Origin: an uncultured Chlorobiaceae bacterium
GTDB taxonomy: Bacteria > Bacteroidota > Chlorobiia > Chlorobiales > Chlorobiaceae
NCBI GenBank assembly: GCA_903904495.1
Contig: CAIVCU010000363.1
Span: 1-10,411 of the forward strand
DNA length: 10,411 nt
Direction of reading: 5' to 3'
Shown piece after piece: positions 1 to 7,505 of this stretch (positions within the stretch are counted from its first letter, which is position 1; each line of letters starts with the position of its first letter). Made by a program: the position numbers and the translations under genes. The notes under the pieces were generated by a model. It did no database searches. It saw only the letters and a list, made by a program, of their open reading frames with translations, and had not been told where the DNA came from.

Positions 1-776
1 AACCGGAAATTTTTGAACAGAGAAAAAGGGTGGCAATCCTGAAGGATAAGCTTCTTCATATCGATTCTGCAGATGCAAGAAATCTGCTTTCCGTGGCAGA
101 TATGCTTGTAAAAAAGAGTGTCTGGGGGGTTGGTGGTGACGGCTGGGCTTATGACATCGGGTATGGCGGTGTTGACCATATTACAGCAGGGAATAAAAAC
201 ATCAACCTTCTGGTGCTCGATACCGAAGTATATTCCAATACCGGAGGACAGGCATCAAAAGCAACGCCGAAAGCTGCAGTAGCTAAATTTGCCGCTGCGG
301 GACGCACAGGGACAAAAAAGGATCTCGGCATGATCTCAATGTCCTACGGAACCGCATATGTCGCGTCTGTTGCTTTTGGTGCCCGTGATGAACAGACACT
401 GAAAGCTTTCCTCGAAGCTGAAGCATATGATGGGCCGTCCATCATCATTGCCTATTCACATTGTATTGCACACGGCATCAATATGTCAACGGCTCTCGAG
501 AATCAGAAAGCTGCGGTTGATTCCGGTCACTGGATACTCTATCGCTATAATCCTGCACGCTTGCTTGAAGGAAAAAATCCGCTTATTCTTGATTCGAAAA
601 AGCCTAAAATGCCGGTTGCCAATTTCCTCAATATGGAAAACCGTTTCAGGATGCTCAAAAAGAGCCATCCCGCTCTTGCTGAAGAGTACTACAAGGCTAT
701 CCAGAAAGAGGTGGATGCACGATGGGCTCATTACGAATACCTGGCAGCACGCACCAACTTCAATAATGAGCAATAG
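1..776 (+). CDS. nifJ: Pyruvate:ferredoxin oxidoreductase (pyruvate synthase), C-terminal part
   Basis: This is the last ~257 residues of a single-chain pyruvate:ferredoxin (flavodoxin) oxidoreductase, which interconverts pyruvate + CoA and acetyl-CoA + CO2 with ferredoxin in the cytoplasm. In green sulfur bacteria the enzyme also runs in the carboxylating direction, feeding carbon fixed by the reductive TCA cycle into pyruvate. The reading frame is open to the left edge (codons from base 3), so the gene is cut by the window; the GTG at 30 is internal, not a start. The thiamine-diphosphate domain is clear: GDGWAYDIGYGG at nt 135-170 (Mg/TPP motif) and DTEVYSNTGGQ at nt 219-251. The cysteine in SHCIAHG (nt 462-464), about 109 residues after GDG, probably is the fourth ligand of the proximal [4Fe-4S] cluster; that assignment comes from family knowledge. 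The protein ends normally at TAG, with no sign of decay, and faces the downstream genes convergently. Confidence 0.96.
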   Translation, partial: PEIFEQRKRVAILKDKLLHIDSADARNLLSVADMLVKKSVWGVGGDGWAYDIGYGGVDHITAGNKNINLLVLDTEVYSNTGGQASKATPKAAVAKFAAAGRTGTKKDLGMISMSYGTAYVASVAFGARDEQTLKAFLEAEAYDGPSIIIAYSHCIAHGINMSTALENQKAAVDSGHWILYRYNPARLLEGKNPLILDSKKPKMPVANFLNMENRFRMLKKSHPALAEEYYKAIQKEVDARWAHYEYLAARTNFNNEQ

Positions 777-802
777 AAGCTCACGTTGACTTATACGTAA
801 TC

Positions 803-840
803 AAAAAAATGGCGCGGAATATAAACCGCGCTGTTTTTTT
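803..840. terminator. Bidirectional intrinsic terminator between nifJ and the TPR gene
   Basis: A7 at 803-809, then TG, a GCGCGG arm (812-817), an 8-nt AT loop (818-825), the CCGCGC arm (826-831), TG and T7 (834-840). The six GC pairs are perfect, extended by two G-T wobbles and the A7/T7 tracts. Because an A tract precedes and a T tract follows, the element reads as a rho-independent terminator on both strands. It sits between the stop of nifJ (776) and the stop of the convergent TPR gene (879), where a shared terminator is expected. Confidence 0.88.
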
Positions 841-878
841 GTGCTTTTCAAAGTCATGAACAGTGTAACAATACGCTA

Positions 879-2606
879 CTACTTCTTGAGGTTTTTCATC
901 TTTACCTTCATCTCCTGAACCTTCTCATGGTTTCCGAGTTTCTCGTATACCTGGGCAAGATGATCAAGTATTTCAGGTTCACGAGAATCGAGTCCTGCTG
1001 CTTTTTCAAACATATCACGGGATTTATCATACTCCCCCAATTTGAAGAGCACCCAGCCAAGCGTATCAAGGTAGCTCGCATTCTCCGGTTCTGCTGCAAC
1101 TGCATTTAGCGCCAGTTCTTTGGCTTTTGCAAGTTCTTTTCCCTGCACTGCAAGTACATAGGCAAGATTGTTCATCATAAATACATTCTCCCCATCCATA
1201 TCAAGTATTGACTCATAGAGGCGAATGCTTTTATCGGGAAAACCAAGTTTATCATAGCATAAAGCCAGGGTGCTGCCTGCCTGCAGATAAAGCTGTTTAT
1301 CCTTTTGAGCAACTTTTGGCTGCACTACTGGTTCAAGCAGCAGTAACGCCTTTTTAACGTTACCGGTCTGAAAACAGATTTCACCTTCCAGAGCTAGAAA
1401 TCTGAGGGGCCGGGTTGAGAACCGTTTTTTTATGCTGTTGACCGCCTTCTCTGCCTGCTTGTACTCCTTCAGCGTGAGATAGGCAGCAACAAGATCCTCC
1501 CAGATTGCAATATTACCAGATTCCAGCAAAAGTGACCTTTTGAAATCCGGTATGGACGCAGCAGCCTGATCATGTAACAGTTTTACATTTGCTCTAAGCG
1601 CATAGACGTTGCTGTTGTTGGGGTGTCGCTTGTTGATCTCATTAATCATGACTAAAGCCGGGTCGACAAAAGAGCTGTCCTTTGATGAACGAACAACAAA
1701 GAGTTTGGCCAGTTCAATTTTCTGTTCAAGACTCACCTGGTTGGTATTATAAAACCTGTTAAGATCTTCAAGAAAAACCGGGCGGTTTTTTTTCTGTACT
1801 GAAACTTCTAAAAGTGCCAGCCATGCTGGTATGAACCGGGGATTCTCCTGAAGCACCTCCCTGAAGGTGCTGGAAGCAAGATCATGCTGTCCCGTCTGCA
1901 TATAGAGTTCTCCGAGTGTCAGGCTTAACCTCTCTTTGCCATTTCCCTGATCTATCAGCTCCATCACTGTACTTATTGCTTCGTGATAATGGAGAAGTTT
2001 TATCTGCATCAGCAACACCTGGGCCTGAGCTGTCTGATCTTTGGGATCAATGGCAAGAATTTCCTGAAACACTGCAAGGGCTTTTTCAGGCTGCTCAGCA
2101 GCAAGATATTCAAGGGCAAGCCAGGAGAGTGGTTCAGCACTGCCCGGTTCCTGAGCAACAAGCTGCAAGTAAAGCTCAGCTGCACGGCCATAATCGTGCA
2201 TCTGATGAGCTATACCGGCAAGAAACCTCAGATAATATTTATTACCCGGATTAAGCAACACGCTTTTTTCGCTGAACTGACGTGCAGAATCAATAACACC
2301 AAGTCCGACGTAGGCTTTTGAGAGTGCGTAATTAATCGCAGCATTTGATGAATCGACTGTCAGAAGCTTCTGATATCTGTCTGCAGCACCACGATAGTCT
2401 TCTTTAGCACTCAAAAACGATGCTGCGGCAAACTCTCTTTTTGCGGCTTCAGCAAGAGAATCGGAAGCGATCTTTCCGGAAAGAACTGGCCGGGAAGAAC
2501 AGGATGAAAGGAAAACAAGAGCAGCGATAGCGCTGGTAAGCACAAAAGAGAAGAAACTCAGTCGATCAAACCGGTATGGCAGTAACTTACCGATCCTGCT
2601 GTGCAT
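879..2606 (-). CDS. TPR-repeat lipoprotein
   Basis: A 575-residue protein made almost wholly of tetratricopeptide repeats, a helical scaffold for protein-protein contacts. From the chosen ATG, residues 1-36 form a lipoprotein signal: a basic n-region, hydrophobic residues about 16-35, and lipobox FLSSC with lipidated Cys36. TPR-like units follow from about residue 66 to the end, clearest at 88-120, 124-155, 157-188, 226-257 and 473-570, where the most canonical pair lies (LDTLGWVLFKLGEYDKS near 513-529). The partner is not identifiable from sequence; envelope assembly or scaffolding is an inference. The open frame continues 58 codons further upstream inside ruvB, but that part shows no family resemblance and would bury the signal peptide. 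ATGs at 2606, 2624 and 2633 are all possible; none has a good ribosome binding site, so translation is probably coupled to ruvB, whose end overlaps by 20 bp. Confidence 0.85.
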   Translation of the reverse strand: MHSRIGKLLPYRFDRLSFFSFVLTSAIAALVFLSSCSSRPVLSGKIASDSLAEAAKREFAAASFLSAKEDYRGAADRYQKLLTVDSSNAAINYALSKAYVGLGVIDSARQFSEKSVLLNPGNKYYLRFLAGIAHQMHDYGRAAELYLQLVAQEPGSAEPLSWLALEYLAAEQPEKALAVFQEILAIDPKDQTAQAQVLLMQIKLLHYHEAISTVMELIDQGNGKERLSLTLGELYMQTGQHDLASSTFREVLQENPRFIPAWLALLEVSVQKKNRPVFLEDLNRFYNTNQVSLEQKIELAKLFVVRSSKDSSFVDPALVMINEINKRHPNNSNVYALRANVKLLHDQAAASIPDFKRSLLLESGNIAIWEDLVAAYLTLKEYKQAEKAVNSIKKRFSTRPLRFLALEGEICFQTGNVKKALLLLEPVVQPKVAQKDKQLYLQAGSTLALCYDKLGFPDKSIRLYESILDMDGENVFMMNNLAYVLAVQGKELAKAKELALNAVAAEPENASYLDTLGWVLFKLGEYDKSRDMFEKAAGLDSREPEILDHLAQVYEKLGNHEKVQEMKVKMKNLKK

Positions 2607-3621
2607 CAAACAAAGAGTATTCATTGCTTTCATTGCCGGTTGAAAACCGTAAAAATGCCTGACGTGTTGCAACTCTTCCCCTTGTCGTTCTGGCCAGATA
2701 GCCTGCCTGTATAAGATAGGGTTCATAAACCTCTTCAATGGTATCCCTCTCTTCTCCCACCGACACAGCAAGAGATGCAATCCCTACGGGTCCTCCATTA
2801 AATTTATTGACAATAGTCTCCATGATTTTTTTATCCATATCATCAAGACCTTCCTCATCAATTTCAAGGCAGTCAAGGGTCTTCATGGCAATAGCGCGAT
2901 TGATCAGCTCTACGCGGTCAACTTGAGCAAAATCCCTGGCACGCCTGAGCAGTCTATTGGCAATTCGGGGGGTACCTCTTGAACGTCCGGCAATTTCCGA
3001 TGCAGCTTCCTTATCAATGCCTATACCCAGAATACCGGAAGCCCTTATGATGATTCCTTCAAGAATATCCGGCGGATAGTAATCAAAACGGCTGTTGATT
3101 CCGAATCTTGCCCTGAGTGGTGAGGTCAGAAGACCCGAACGCGTCGTTGCACCAACAAGAGTAAAGGGCTCGATACGCAGCTGTACCGCCCTTGCAGAGG
3201 GTCCGCTGTCAAGCATGATATCAATCCGGAAATCTTCCATGGCTGAGTAGAGATACTCCTCCACAGCCGGTGGCATACGGTGAATTTCGTCAATAAAAAG
3301 CACATCACCCTTCTGCAGACCGGTCAGAAGTCCCGCAAGATTTCCAGCCTTGTCGAGTAAAGGGCCGGAAGTTGACTTGATGCTGCTTCCCATCTCTGAG
3401 GCAATAATATAGGCGAGCGTCGTTTTTCCGAGGCCGGGCGGACCGGATAATAACACATGATCCAGAGCATCACCCCGAATTCTGGCCGCTGAAATAAAGA
3501 CTTTCAGATTTTCGGTCAACCGCTGCTGACCGGCAAAATCATCCATGCACAGCGGCCGAATCTGTTCCTCGATTCTGGTTTCAACGGCATCGGGTGGCGT
3601 ATTCAGCAGTTCTATTCTCAA
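2587..3621 (-). CDS. ruvB: Holliday junction branch migration helicase RuvB
   Basis: The 344-residue AAA+ motor of the RuvABC resolvasome: hexameric RuvB rings, loaded by RuvA, pump DNA through Holliday junctions using ATP. All hallmarks are present: RPLCMDDFAGQ near residue 22-31, Walker A GPPGLGKTT (60-68), Walker B LFIDEIH (108-114), sensor 1 GATTR (157-161), the arginine-finger stretch SPLRARFG (167-174, finger R170), sensor 2 GTPRIANRLLRR (216-227), and a C-terminal winged helix (about 276-325, GPVGIASLAVSVGEE). Length is normal for the family. The start is a TTG: the frame closes at a TGA a few codons upstream with no ATG/GTG between, and the next ATG (codon 26) would remove the conserved RP...GQ region. 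No Shine-Dalgarno is visible. ruvA and ruvC are not adjacent. The gene starts 33 bp after the permease stop and overlaps the TPR gene at its 3' end. Confidence 0.97.
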   Translation of the reverse strand: MRIELLNTPPDAVETRIEEQIRPLCMDDFAGQQRLTENLKVFISAARIRGDALDHVLLSGPPGLGKTTLAYIIASEMGSSIKSTSGPLLDKAGNLAGLLTGLQKGDVLFIDEIHRMPPAVEEYLYSAMEDFRIDIMLDSGPSARAVQLRIEPFTLVGATTRSGLLTSPLRARFGINSRFDYYPPDILEGIIIRASGILGIGIDKEAASEIAGRSRGTPRIANRLLRRARDFAQVDRVELINRAIAMKTLDCLEIDEEGLDDMDKKIMETIVNKFNGGPVGIASLAVSVGEERDTIEEVYEPYLIQAGYLARTTRGRVATRQAFLRFSTGNESNEYSLFDAQQDR

Positions 3622-3654
3622 ACAGCAAACATTACAGGTTGACGGTCATAACAT

Positions 3655-4620
3655 TCAGAGCTTTATCCTCGGGTCTGCAACAGCATAAAGAACATCGGCA
3701 AAAAGATTACCAAGCACTATCAGAGAACCGGAAATAAAGGTATTGGCAATAATCAGCGGGTAATCCCTTGCAAAAATAGCTTCAACCGTCACCCTTCCCA
3801 TTCCGGGAAAAGCAAAAATAACCTCAATAAACAACGCTCCACTGAAAATAAAAGGCAAAGAACTTCCCATAAGGGTAATCACCGGCAGAAGAGCGTTTCG
3901 AAGTGCGTGTTTGAAAATAACCACATGCTCAGGCAACCCCTTGGCCCTTGCGGTGCGGATATAGTCCTGCCGGATCACTTCAAGCATGCTGCCCCTGACA
4001 TAGCGGGCAATACCTGCCGCACCATTAATGCTGAGTACGGTAACCGGAAGCACGAGATGCCATAACCGGTCAAGCAGAAAACCAATCGGACCATAACTTT
4101 CAGCCCCAATTTCGTTCAGACCTGAAACCGGAAAAACAGGAAATTTCAGGGCAAAAAGAATAATCATCATCAGCGCAAACCAGAACTCCGGCATCGAATA
4201 AAAAAACAGGGCTGTCACTGTCAGAAACCTGTCGAGAAAAGTGTTCTGGCGAACTGCCGAAATAATGCCGATAAGAATACCGAAGGTAAAATTTGCAACA
4301 AGAGTCAGTCCGGCTATAATAACGGTTATCGGCAGTGCTTCAGCAATGACATCAAAGACCGGCTGCTGGGCCCGACTGAAACTTCGTCCGAAATCACCCT
4401 GCAGAACATTGGCTAACCATTTGAAATACTGCACTGGCAACGGATCGTTAAGACCATACTGGGCCCTGATCTGCTCGGCAACATTAGGACTGATCCCCGG
4501 CTGGATAAAAAAAGCTGCGGGATCACCGGGAGCAAGTCTGATAATGAAAAACGTTAAGGTCAAGACCCCGAAAATCAACGGGACGGCTATCAAAAGCCGT
4601 TTTAAAATATAAATCAGCAT
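3655..4620 (-). CDS. ABC transporter permease, DppB/OppB type (oligopeptide/nickel family)
   Basis: A 321-residue inner-membrane permease of the dipeptide/oligopeptide/nickel ABC importer family. A first membrane segment at about 8-28 is followed by a periplasmic region containing APGDP (30-34), GLNDPLPVQY (56-65) and GDFGRSF (75-81), all typical of the DppB/OppB N-terminus. Further membrane helices lie near 98-122, 133-158, 184-204, 243-266 and 286-310. The cytoplasmic EAA loop that docks the ATPase is clear at about 219-246 (YIRTARAKGLP, then HALRNALLP), and FPGMGR (271-276) and ADPRI (315-319) are family signatures. ATG start, 6 bp after the stop of the binding protein, so the two are surely cotranscribed. 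The usual second permease (DppC/OppC) and ATPases (DppD/F) do not follow: ruvB comes next. The substrate cannot be told from this protein. Confidence 0.93.
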   Translation of the reverse strand: MLIYILKRLLIAVPLIFGVLTLTFFIIRLAPGDPAAFFIQPGISPNVAEQIRAQYGLNDPLPVQYFKWLANVLQGDFGRSFSRAQQPVFDVIAEALPITVIIAGLTLVANFTFGILIGIISAVRQNTFLDRFLTVTALFFYSMPEFWFALMMIILFALKFPVFPVSGLNEIGAESYGPIGFLLDRLWHLVLPVTVLSINGAAGIARYVRGSMLEVIRQDYIRTARAKGLPEHVVIFKHALRNALLPVITLMGSSLPFIFSGALFIEVIFAFPGMGRVTVEAIFARDYPLIIANTFISGSLIVLGNLFADVLYAVADPRIKL

Positions 4621-4626
4621 AACAAA

Positions 4627-6429
4627 CTATTGAGCAATATTTGCTGAAGGCCGAAGCCGCCAGTCGTCAACATTGTAAAAAGTGCCGGAAATATTGAGAT
4701 CCTCACCCTCAATCCTTTTGCTGAATCCCTGTGTTTCCTTGATCCAGTAGAGAAAAGTGATCGGTTGATCACGATGAAGGATTTCCTGATACTCAAGCCA
4801 GTAGGGCTTTGCTCCCACCGGATCCATTTTCTGCTTTGCAAGCTCGCAAAGTTCGTCAATCCTCGGATTGCGGTAGCCCGCAAAATTAAACCTGCTCTTT
4901 TTAAGATCTGAACCCCACACATCAAGAGGATCAATTTCCAGACCGATCGACCACCCTGCCATCCAAGCATCAAGTTTTCTGGCCTGAAGGTTCTCAAAAA
5001 AGACGTTGGACTCCTGAACGTCAAGCTTGCAGTCGATACCAATTGCACGAAGATTTTGCTGAATAATAACACTTGCATAGTTTCTTCTCGCATTACCCGC
5101 ATTGGTATAGAGCACAAAACTGAATCTTCTGCCATTTTTTTGCAGAATGCCGTCCGGACCTGGAAGCCAGCCCTCAACCTTGAGCAAAGCAGATGCATGT
5201 TCTGCATCAAATGCATGAGGAGTAATCCGATTATTATACGCCCATTTCAGAGAGGGTGAAATATCGTTATTACAGACCACGCCATACTGCTTGAGATAAC
5301 CGTCAATGATTGCCTGACGGTCAATAGCTGTTGTAAGGGCAAGACGGACACGAGCCGATCCGAACAAAGGATGAGGTTTGCATGTTCCGCTTTTTCTGTA
5401 CTCATCCTGATCGATATTTGACCATCCGACATAGTCATAAACCCGCAGACCGACCGTCTTAATCTCAAGCTGATGATTTGCTTTCAAAAGAGCAGTGAAA
5501 TCCTCCGGTTTTATATTTTCCACAACATCCACCGCACCGGTCTGAAGCTGCGTCAGCCTGACGGTGTAATCAGGCACTACCTTGAAAGAGATCGCAGGAA
5601 TAGTGCCGGGTTTCGGAAGATTTGACTTTCTGTTCGATACAAGAACAATTTCCTGCTGCTGCTGCCAGTTCTTCAGCTTATACGGGCCCGCTCCCAGGGG
5701 CTCAAGATTGAGGGGTGAGTGACGAAACTCATCAGCTTTAACATCTTTCCAGCGATGGCGAGGAAGTGGTGTCAGTGAAGTATGAAAAAGTGCAAGATGT
5801 TCGGGAACCGGCTTGTAAAACCTGAAGACAAGCGTTGTATCATTTGGTGTTTCAATGGCTTTATCGAAATCAATCCTGCCCTTGTCGGCACCGACAAGCT
5901 CTGCAAGGTACTGCTGACGGGCGCTTGCAATCACCGGATTACCATAGAGTTGATAGGAAAACTTGAAATCTGCTGATACTACCGGCTTCCCGTCATCCCA
6001 GTGCGCATCATTTCTGAGAATGTAGGTGAGCGATTTATGATCATCTGACATATGCCAGCTCTTGGCAAGAGCTCCTTTCGGTGCTTTTTTGCCTTGACCC
6101 GGGGTTACTTCACGAAGTTTTTTCTCAAGGGCCATGTAATTCATCAGCCCGGTCGTCGTATCAAATTCACTTTGCAGCAGAGAGGGATAGATAAGGCCAA
6201 AAATATTACTTGAGGTAACGGTAGCCCCGATAACGGGATTAAGATAATCTGCATCACCAAGCATTGCGATAACAAGAGTTGAATCCATGGCTGCGCTACT
6301 CTTAGCACCTTTACCATTACCCCCATTGTTTCGACTGCACGCAGAGAAAGCAAGCATATTCAGAACGATGAACAGGGCAGCTGCAAGTCTGAACGCTACG
6401 GAAACCCTGTCGGCACATGTTTCAATCAT
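4627..6429 (-). CDS. Extracellular solute-binding lipoprotein, family 5 (peptide/nickel ABC importer)
   Basis: A 600-residue periplasmic receptor of the SBP_bac_5 family (DppA/OppA-like), membrane-anchored by lipid. Residues 1-31 form the signal: hydrophobic LAAALFIVLNMLAFSAC (15-31), with Cys31 as lipid site; Phe at -3 is unusual for a lipobox. Family landmarks: LVIAMLGDADYLNP (52-65), LAKSWHMSDD (121-130) with TYILRNDAHWDDGKPV (135-150), PLGAGPYKLKNW (244-255), RLALTTAIDRQAII (362-375) and AGWSIGLEIDPLDVWG (491-506). The low-complexity NNGGNGKGAKSS stretch after Cys31 is probably a flexible tether. Start choice: a GTG (6453) and an ATG (6438) lie upstream in frame, but the ATG at 6429 has AGAGG 9 nt before it and gives a normal signal peptide. 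It overlaps the hprK stop by 8 bp, suggesting coupled translation. Ligand (peptide, nickel or other) cannot be assigned. Confidence 0.92.
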   Translation of the reverse strand: MIETCADRVSVAFRLAAALFIVLNMLAFSACSRNNGGNGKGAKSSAAMDSTLVIAMLGDADYLNPVIGATVTSSNIFGLIYPSLLQSEFDTTTGLMNYMALEKKLREVTPGQGKKAPKGALAKSWHMSDDHKSLTYILRNDAHWDDGKPVVSADFKFSYQLYGNPVIASARQQYLAELVGADKGRIDFDKAIETPNDTTLVFRFYKPVPEHLALFHTSLTPLPRHRWKDVKADEFRHSPLNLEPLGAGPYKLKNWQQQQEIVLVSNRKSNLPKPGTIPAISFKVVPDYTVRLTQLQTGAVDVVENIKPEDFTALLKANHQLEIKTVGLRVYDYVGWSNIDQDEYRKSGTCKPHPLFGSARVRLALTTAIDRQAIIDGYLKQYGVVCNNDISPSLKWAYNNRITPHAFDAEHASALLKVEGWLPGPDGILQKNGRRFSFVLYTNAGNARRNYASVIIQQNLRAIGIDCKLDVQESNVFFENLQARKLDAWMAGWSIGLEIDPLDVWGSDLKKSRFNFAGYRNPRIDELCELAKQKMDPVGAKPYWLEYQEILHRDQPITFLYWIKETQGFSKRIEGEDLNISGTFYNVDDWRLRPSANIAQ

Positions 6430-7417
6430 TACTGTCATCCTCTGTTTTGTCACTGTTGATCACGTTTTTAATCCTGTCGGTCAGCGCCTCAGCTGCGACA
6501 TAATTTGAATATCTCTTCAAAAGAAAGTTAAGGGCAACCACCTCAATGATAACAGTAATATTTTTACCGGGAAAGATAGGTAATTCAACCAGTGGAACGT
6601 CAACACCGAGAAGTTTTATGAATTTAGTATCCAGACCAAGCCGTTCATACACCATCTCTTTATCCCATTCAAGAAGTTCTACAACAACCTGTACCTCTTT
6701 GACATCACGAATTGCCCGGATACCAAAGGTAGCTCTCACATCAACCACTCCCAGGCCGCGGATCTCCATGAAATGGTCAATGATATTGTTTCGTTTGGCA
6801 TTGAGCATCATGGATTCACCTTTCCGTTGGATAACAACCACATCATCAGCCACTAGACCATGCCCCCTTTCAACAAGATCAAGTGCAATTTCAGATTTTC
6901 CGAGTCCACTTTTACCGACAAGCAGCACCCCGACGCCATAAACATCCACCATTGAACCATGATACTGCTGGTAAAACGAAAACTGGTCGTCCAGAAAGCC
7001 TGTGACAAAATAGATGGTTTTGGTAGAAGAGAGGCGCGTAATATATACCGGAATACCCGCCTTTGTGGCCATTTCAAGCAGTGCCTGCGGAAGTTTGTTA
7101 TTACTGGTAAGAATAATGCACGGTATTTTGAATCGCACAAGATTTTCAAAGACCCGGTTTCTTTCCTGTTCATCCAGGTGATTTAAAAACCTGGTTTCTG
7201 TATTTCCGAGAATCTGTACCCGTTTGTAGGTAAACAGATTGGTAAACCCTGCAAGTGCAAGTCCGGGACGATGAAGATCACGCTCAAAAATCCGCCGTTT
7301 CTGTTCATCAACACTGTTCAGACGCCTCAATTTAATATCGTGCTTCGTACATATAGTATTAAAAAAATAGGCGACCGTTATGGATCGCTTTTTTAATCCT
7401 TTTTGATCAAAGTTCAT
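6422..7417 (-). CDS. hprK: HPr kinase/phosphorylase
   Basis: A 331-residue HPr(Ser) kinase/phosphorylase, the bifunctional enzyme that phosphorylates and dephosphorylates a serine of HPr (or an HPr-like protein) according to ATP, Pi and sugar-phosphate levels. The N-terminal domain (about 1-130) is complete. The catalytic domain shows the family histidine in YHGSM (His153), Walker A VGKSGLGKSE (167-176), the acidic pair in LVADD (Asp191/192) and the HPrK/P signature EIRGLGVVDVRATFG (218-232); FPGKN (282-286) follows. All catalytic positions look intact. The ATG at 7417 is chosen because it gives the usual family length; the frame is open another 28 codons to an ATG at 7501, but these run through a strong hairpin and have no ribosome binding site. 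No ptsH or ptsI is in view. It lies 88 bp downstream of hpf and overlaps the binding-protein gene by 8 bp. Confidence 0.95.
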   Translation of the reverse strand: MNFDQKGLKKRSITVAYFFNTICTKHDIKLRRLNSVDEQKRRIFERDLHRPGLALAGFTNLFTYKRVQILGNTETRFLNHLDEQERNRVFENLVRFKIPCIILTSNNKLPQALLEMATKAGIPVYITRLSSTKTIYFVTGFLDDQFSFYQQYHGSMVDVYGVGVLLVGKSGLGKSEIALDLVERGHGLVADDVVVIQRKGESMMLNAKRNNIIDHFMEIRGLGVVDVRATFGIRAIRDVKEVQVVVELLEWDKEMVYERLGLDTKFIKLLGVDVPLVELPIFPGKNITVIIEVVALNFLLKRYSNYVAAEALTDRIKNVINSDKTEDDSND

Positions 7418-7455
7418 GGTGTCTGCTTTCGAAGTGTTAAAAAACTTCCGATAAC

Positions 7456-7484
7456 CTGCCGGGCGTATCCCTTTCGCCCGGCAG
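7456..7484 (-). other. Perfect 10-bp GC-rich hairpin in the hpf-hprK leader
   Basis: Arms CTGCCGGGCG (7456-7465) and CGCCCGGCAG (7475-7484) are perfect inverted complements around a 9-nt loop. On the transcribed strand the loop reads AAAGGGATA. It lies in the ~88 bp between the hpf stop and the hprK start. A T6 run begins 11 nt after the stem, too far for a standard terminator; a weaker 5-bp stem (7431-7435 with 7444-7448) encloses that T run. Possible roles are attenuation, mRNA 3'-end protection of hpf, or a dispersed palindromic repeat; the sequence alone cannot decide. Confidence 0.7.
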
Positions 7485-7505
7485 ACTCTCGCATACGGCA
7501 TGCAG

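Noticed and set aside
427..789. 120-codon plus-strand frame overlapping nifJ
   Set aside because: Out of frame with the intact nifJ domain and without recognisable features.
1916..2321. Plus-strand open frames opposite the TPR gene
   Set aside because: They are two overlapping frames with no recognisable domain, antisense to a clear repeat protein; shadows of its codon bias.
2607..2780. N-terminal extension of the TPR protein inside ruvB
   Set aside because: It overlaps conserved RuvB winged-helix coding sequence in another frame, and would place the lipoprotein signal about 60-90 residues into the protein.
4614..5216. 200-codon minus-strand frame overlapping the binding-protein gene
   Set aside because: It lies in another frame across the conserved C-terminal lobe of the binding protein; its translation matches no family and the true frame is uninterrupted.
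6057..6073. Near-perfect palindrome AGCTCTTG-G-CAAGAGCT
   Set aside because: It encodes the conserved ALAKSW segment of the binding protein; codon choice explains it and nothing around it suggests an operator.
6546..6941. 131-codon plus-strand open frame opposite hprK
   Set aside because: Ser/Thr/Pro-rich low-complexity translation typical of the antisense of a real gene; hprK motifs are intact on the other strand.
7418..7501. Start of hprK at the ATG at 7501
   Set aside because: The extra 28 codons run through the GC-rich hairpin, lack a ribosome binding site and exceed the usual family length.
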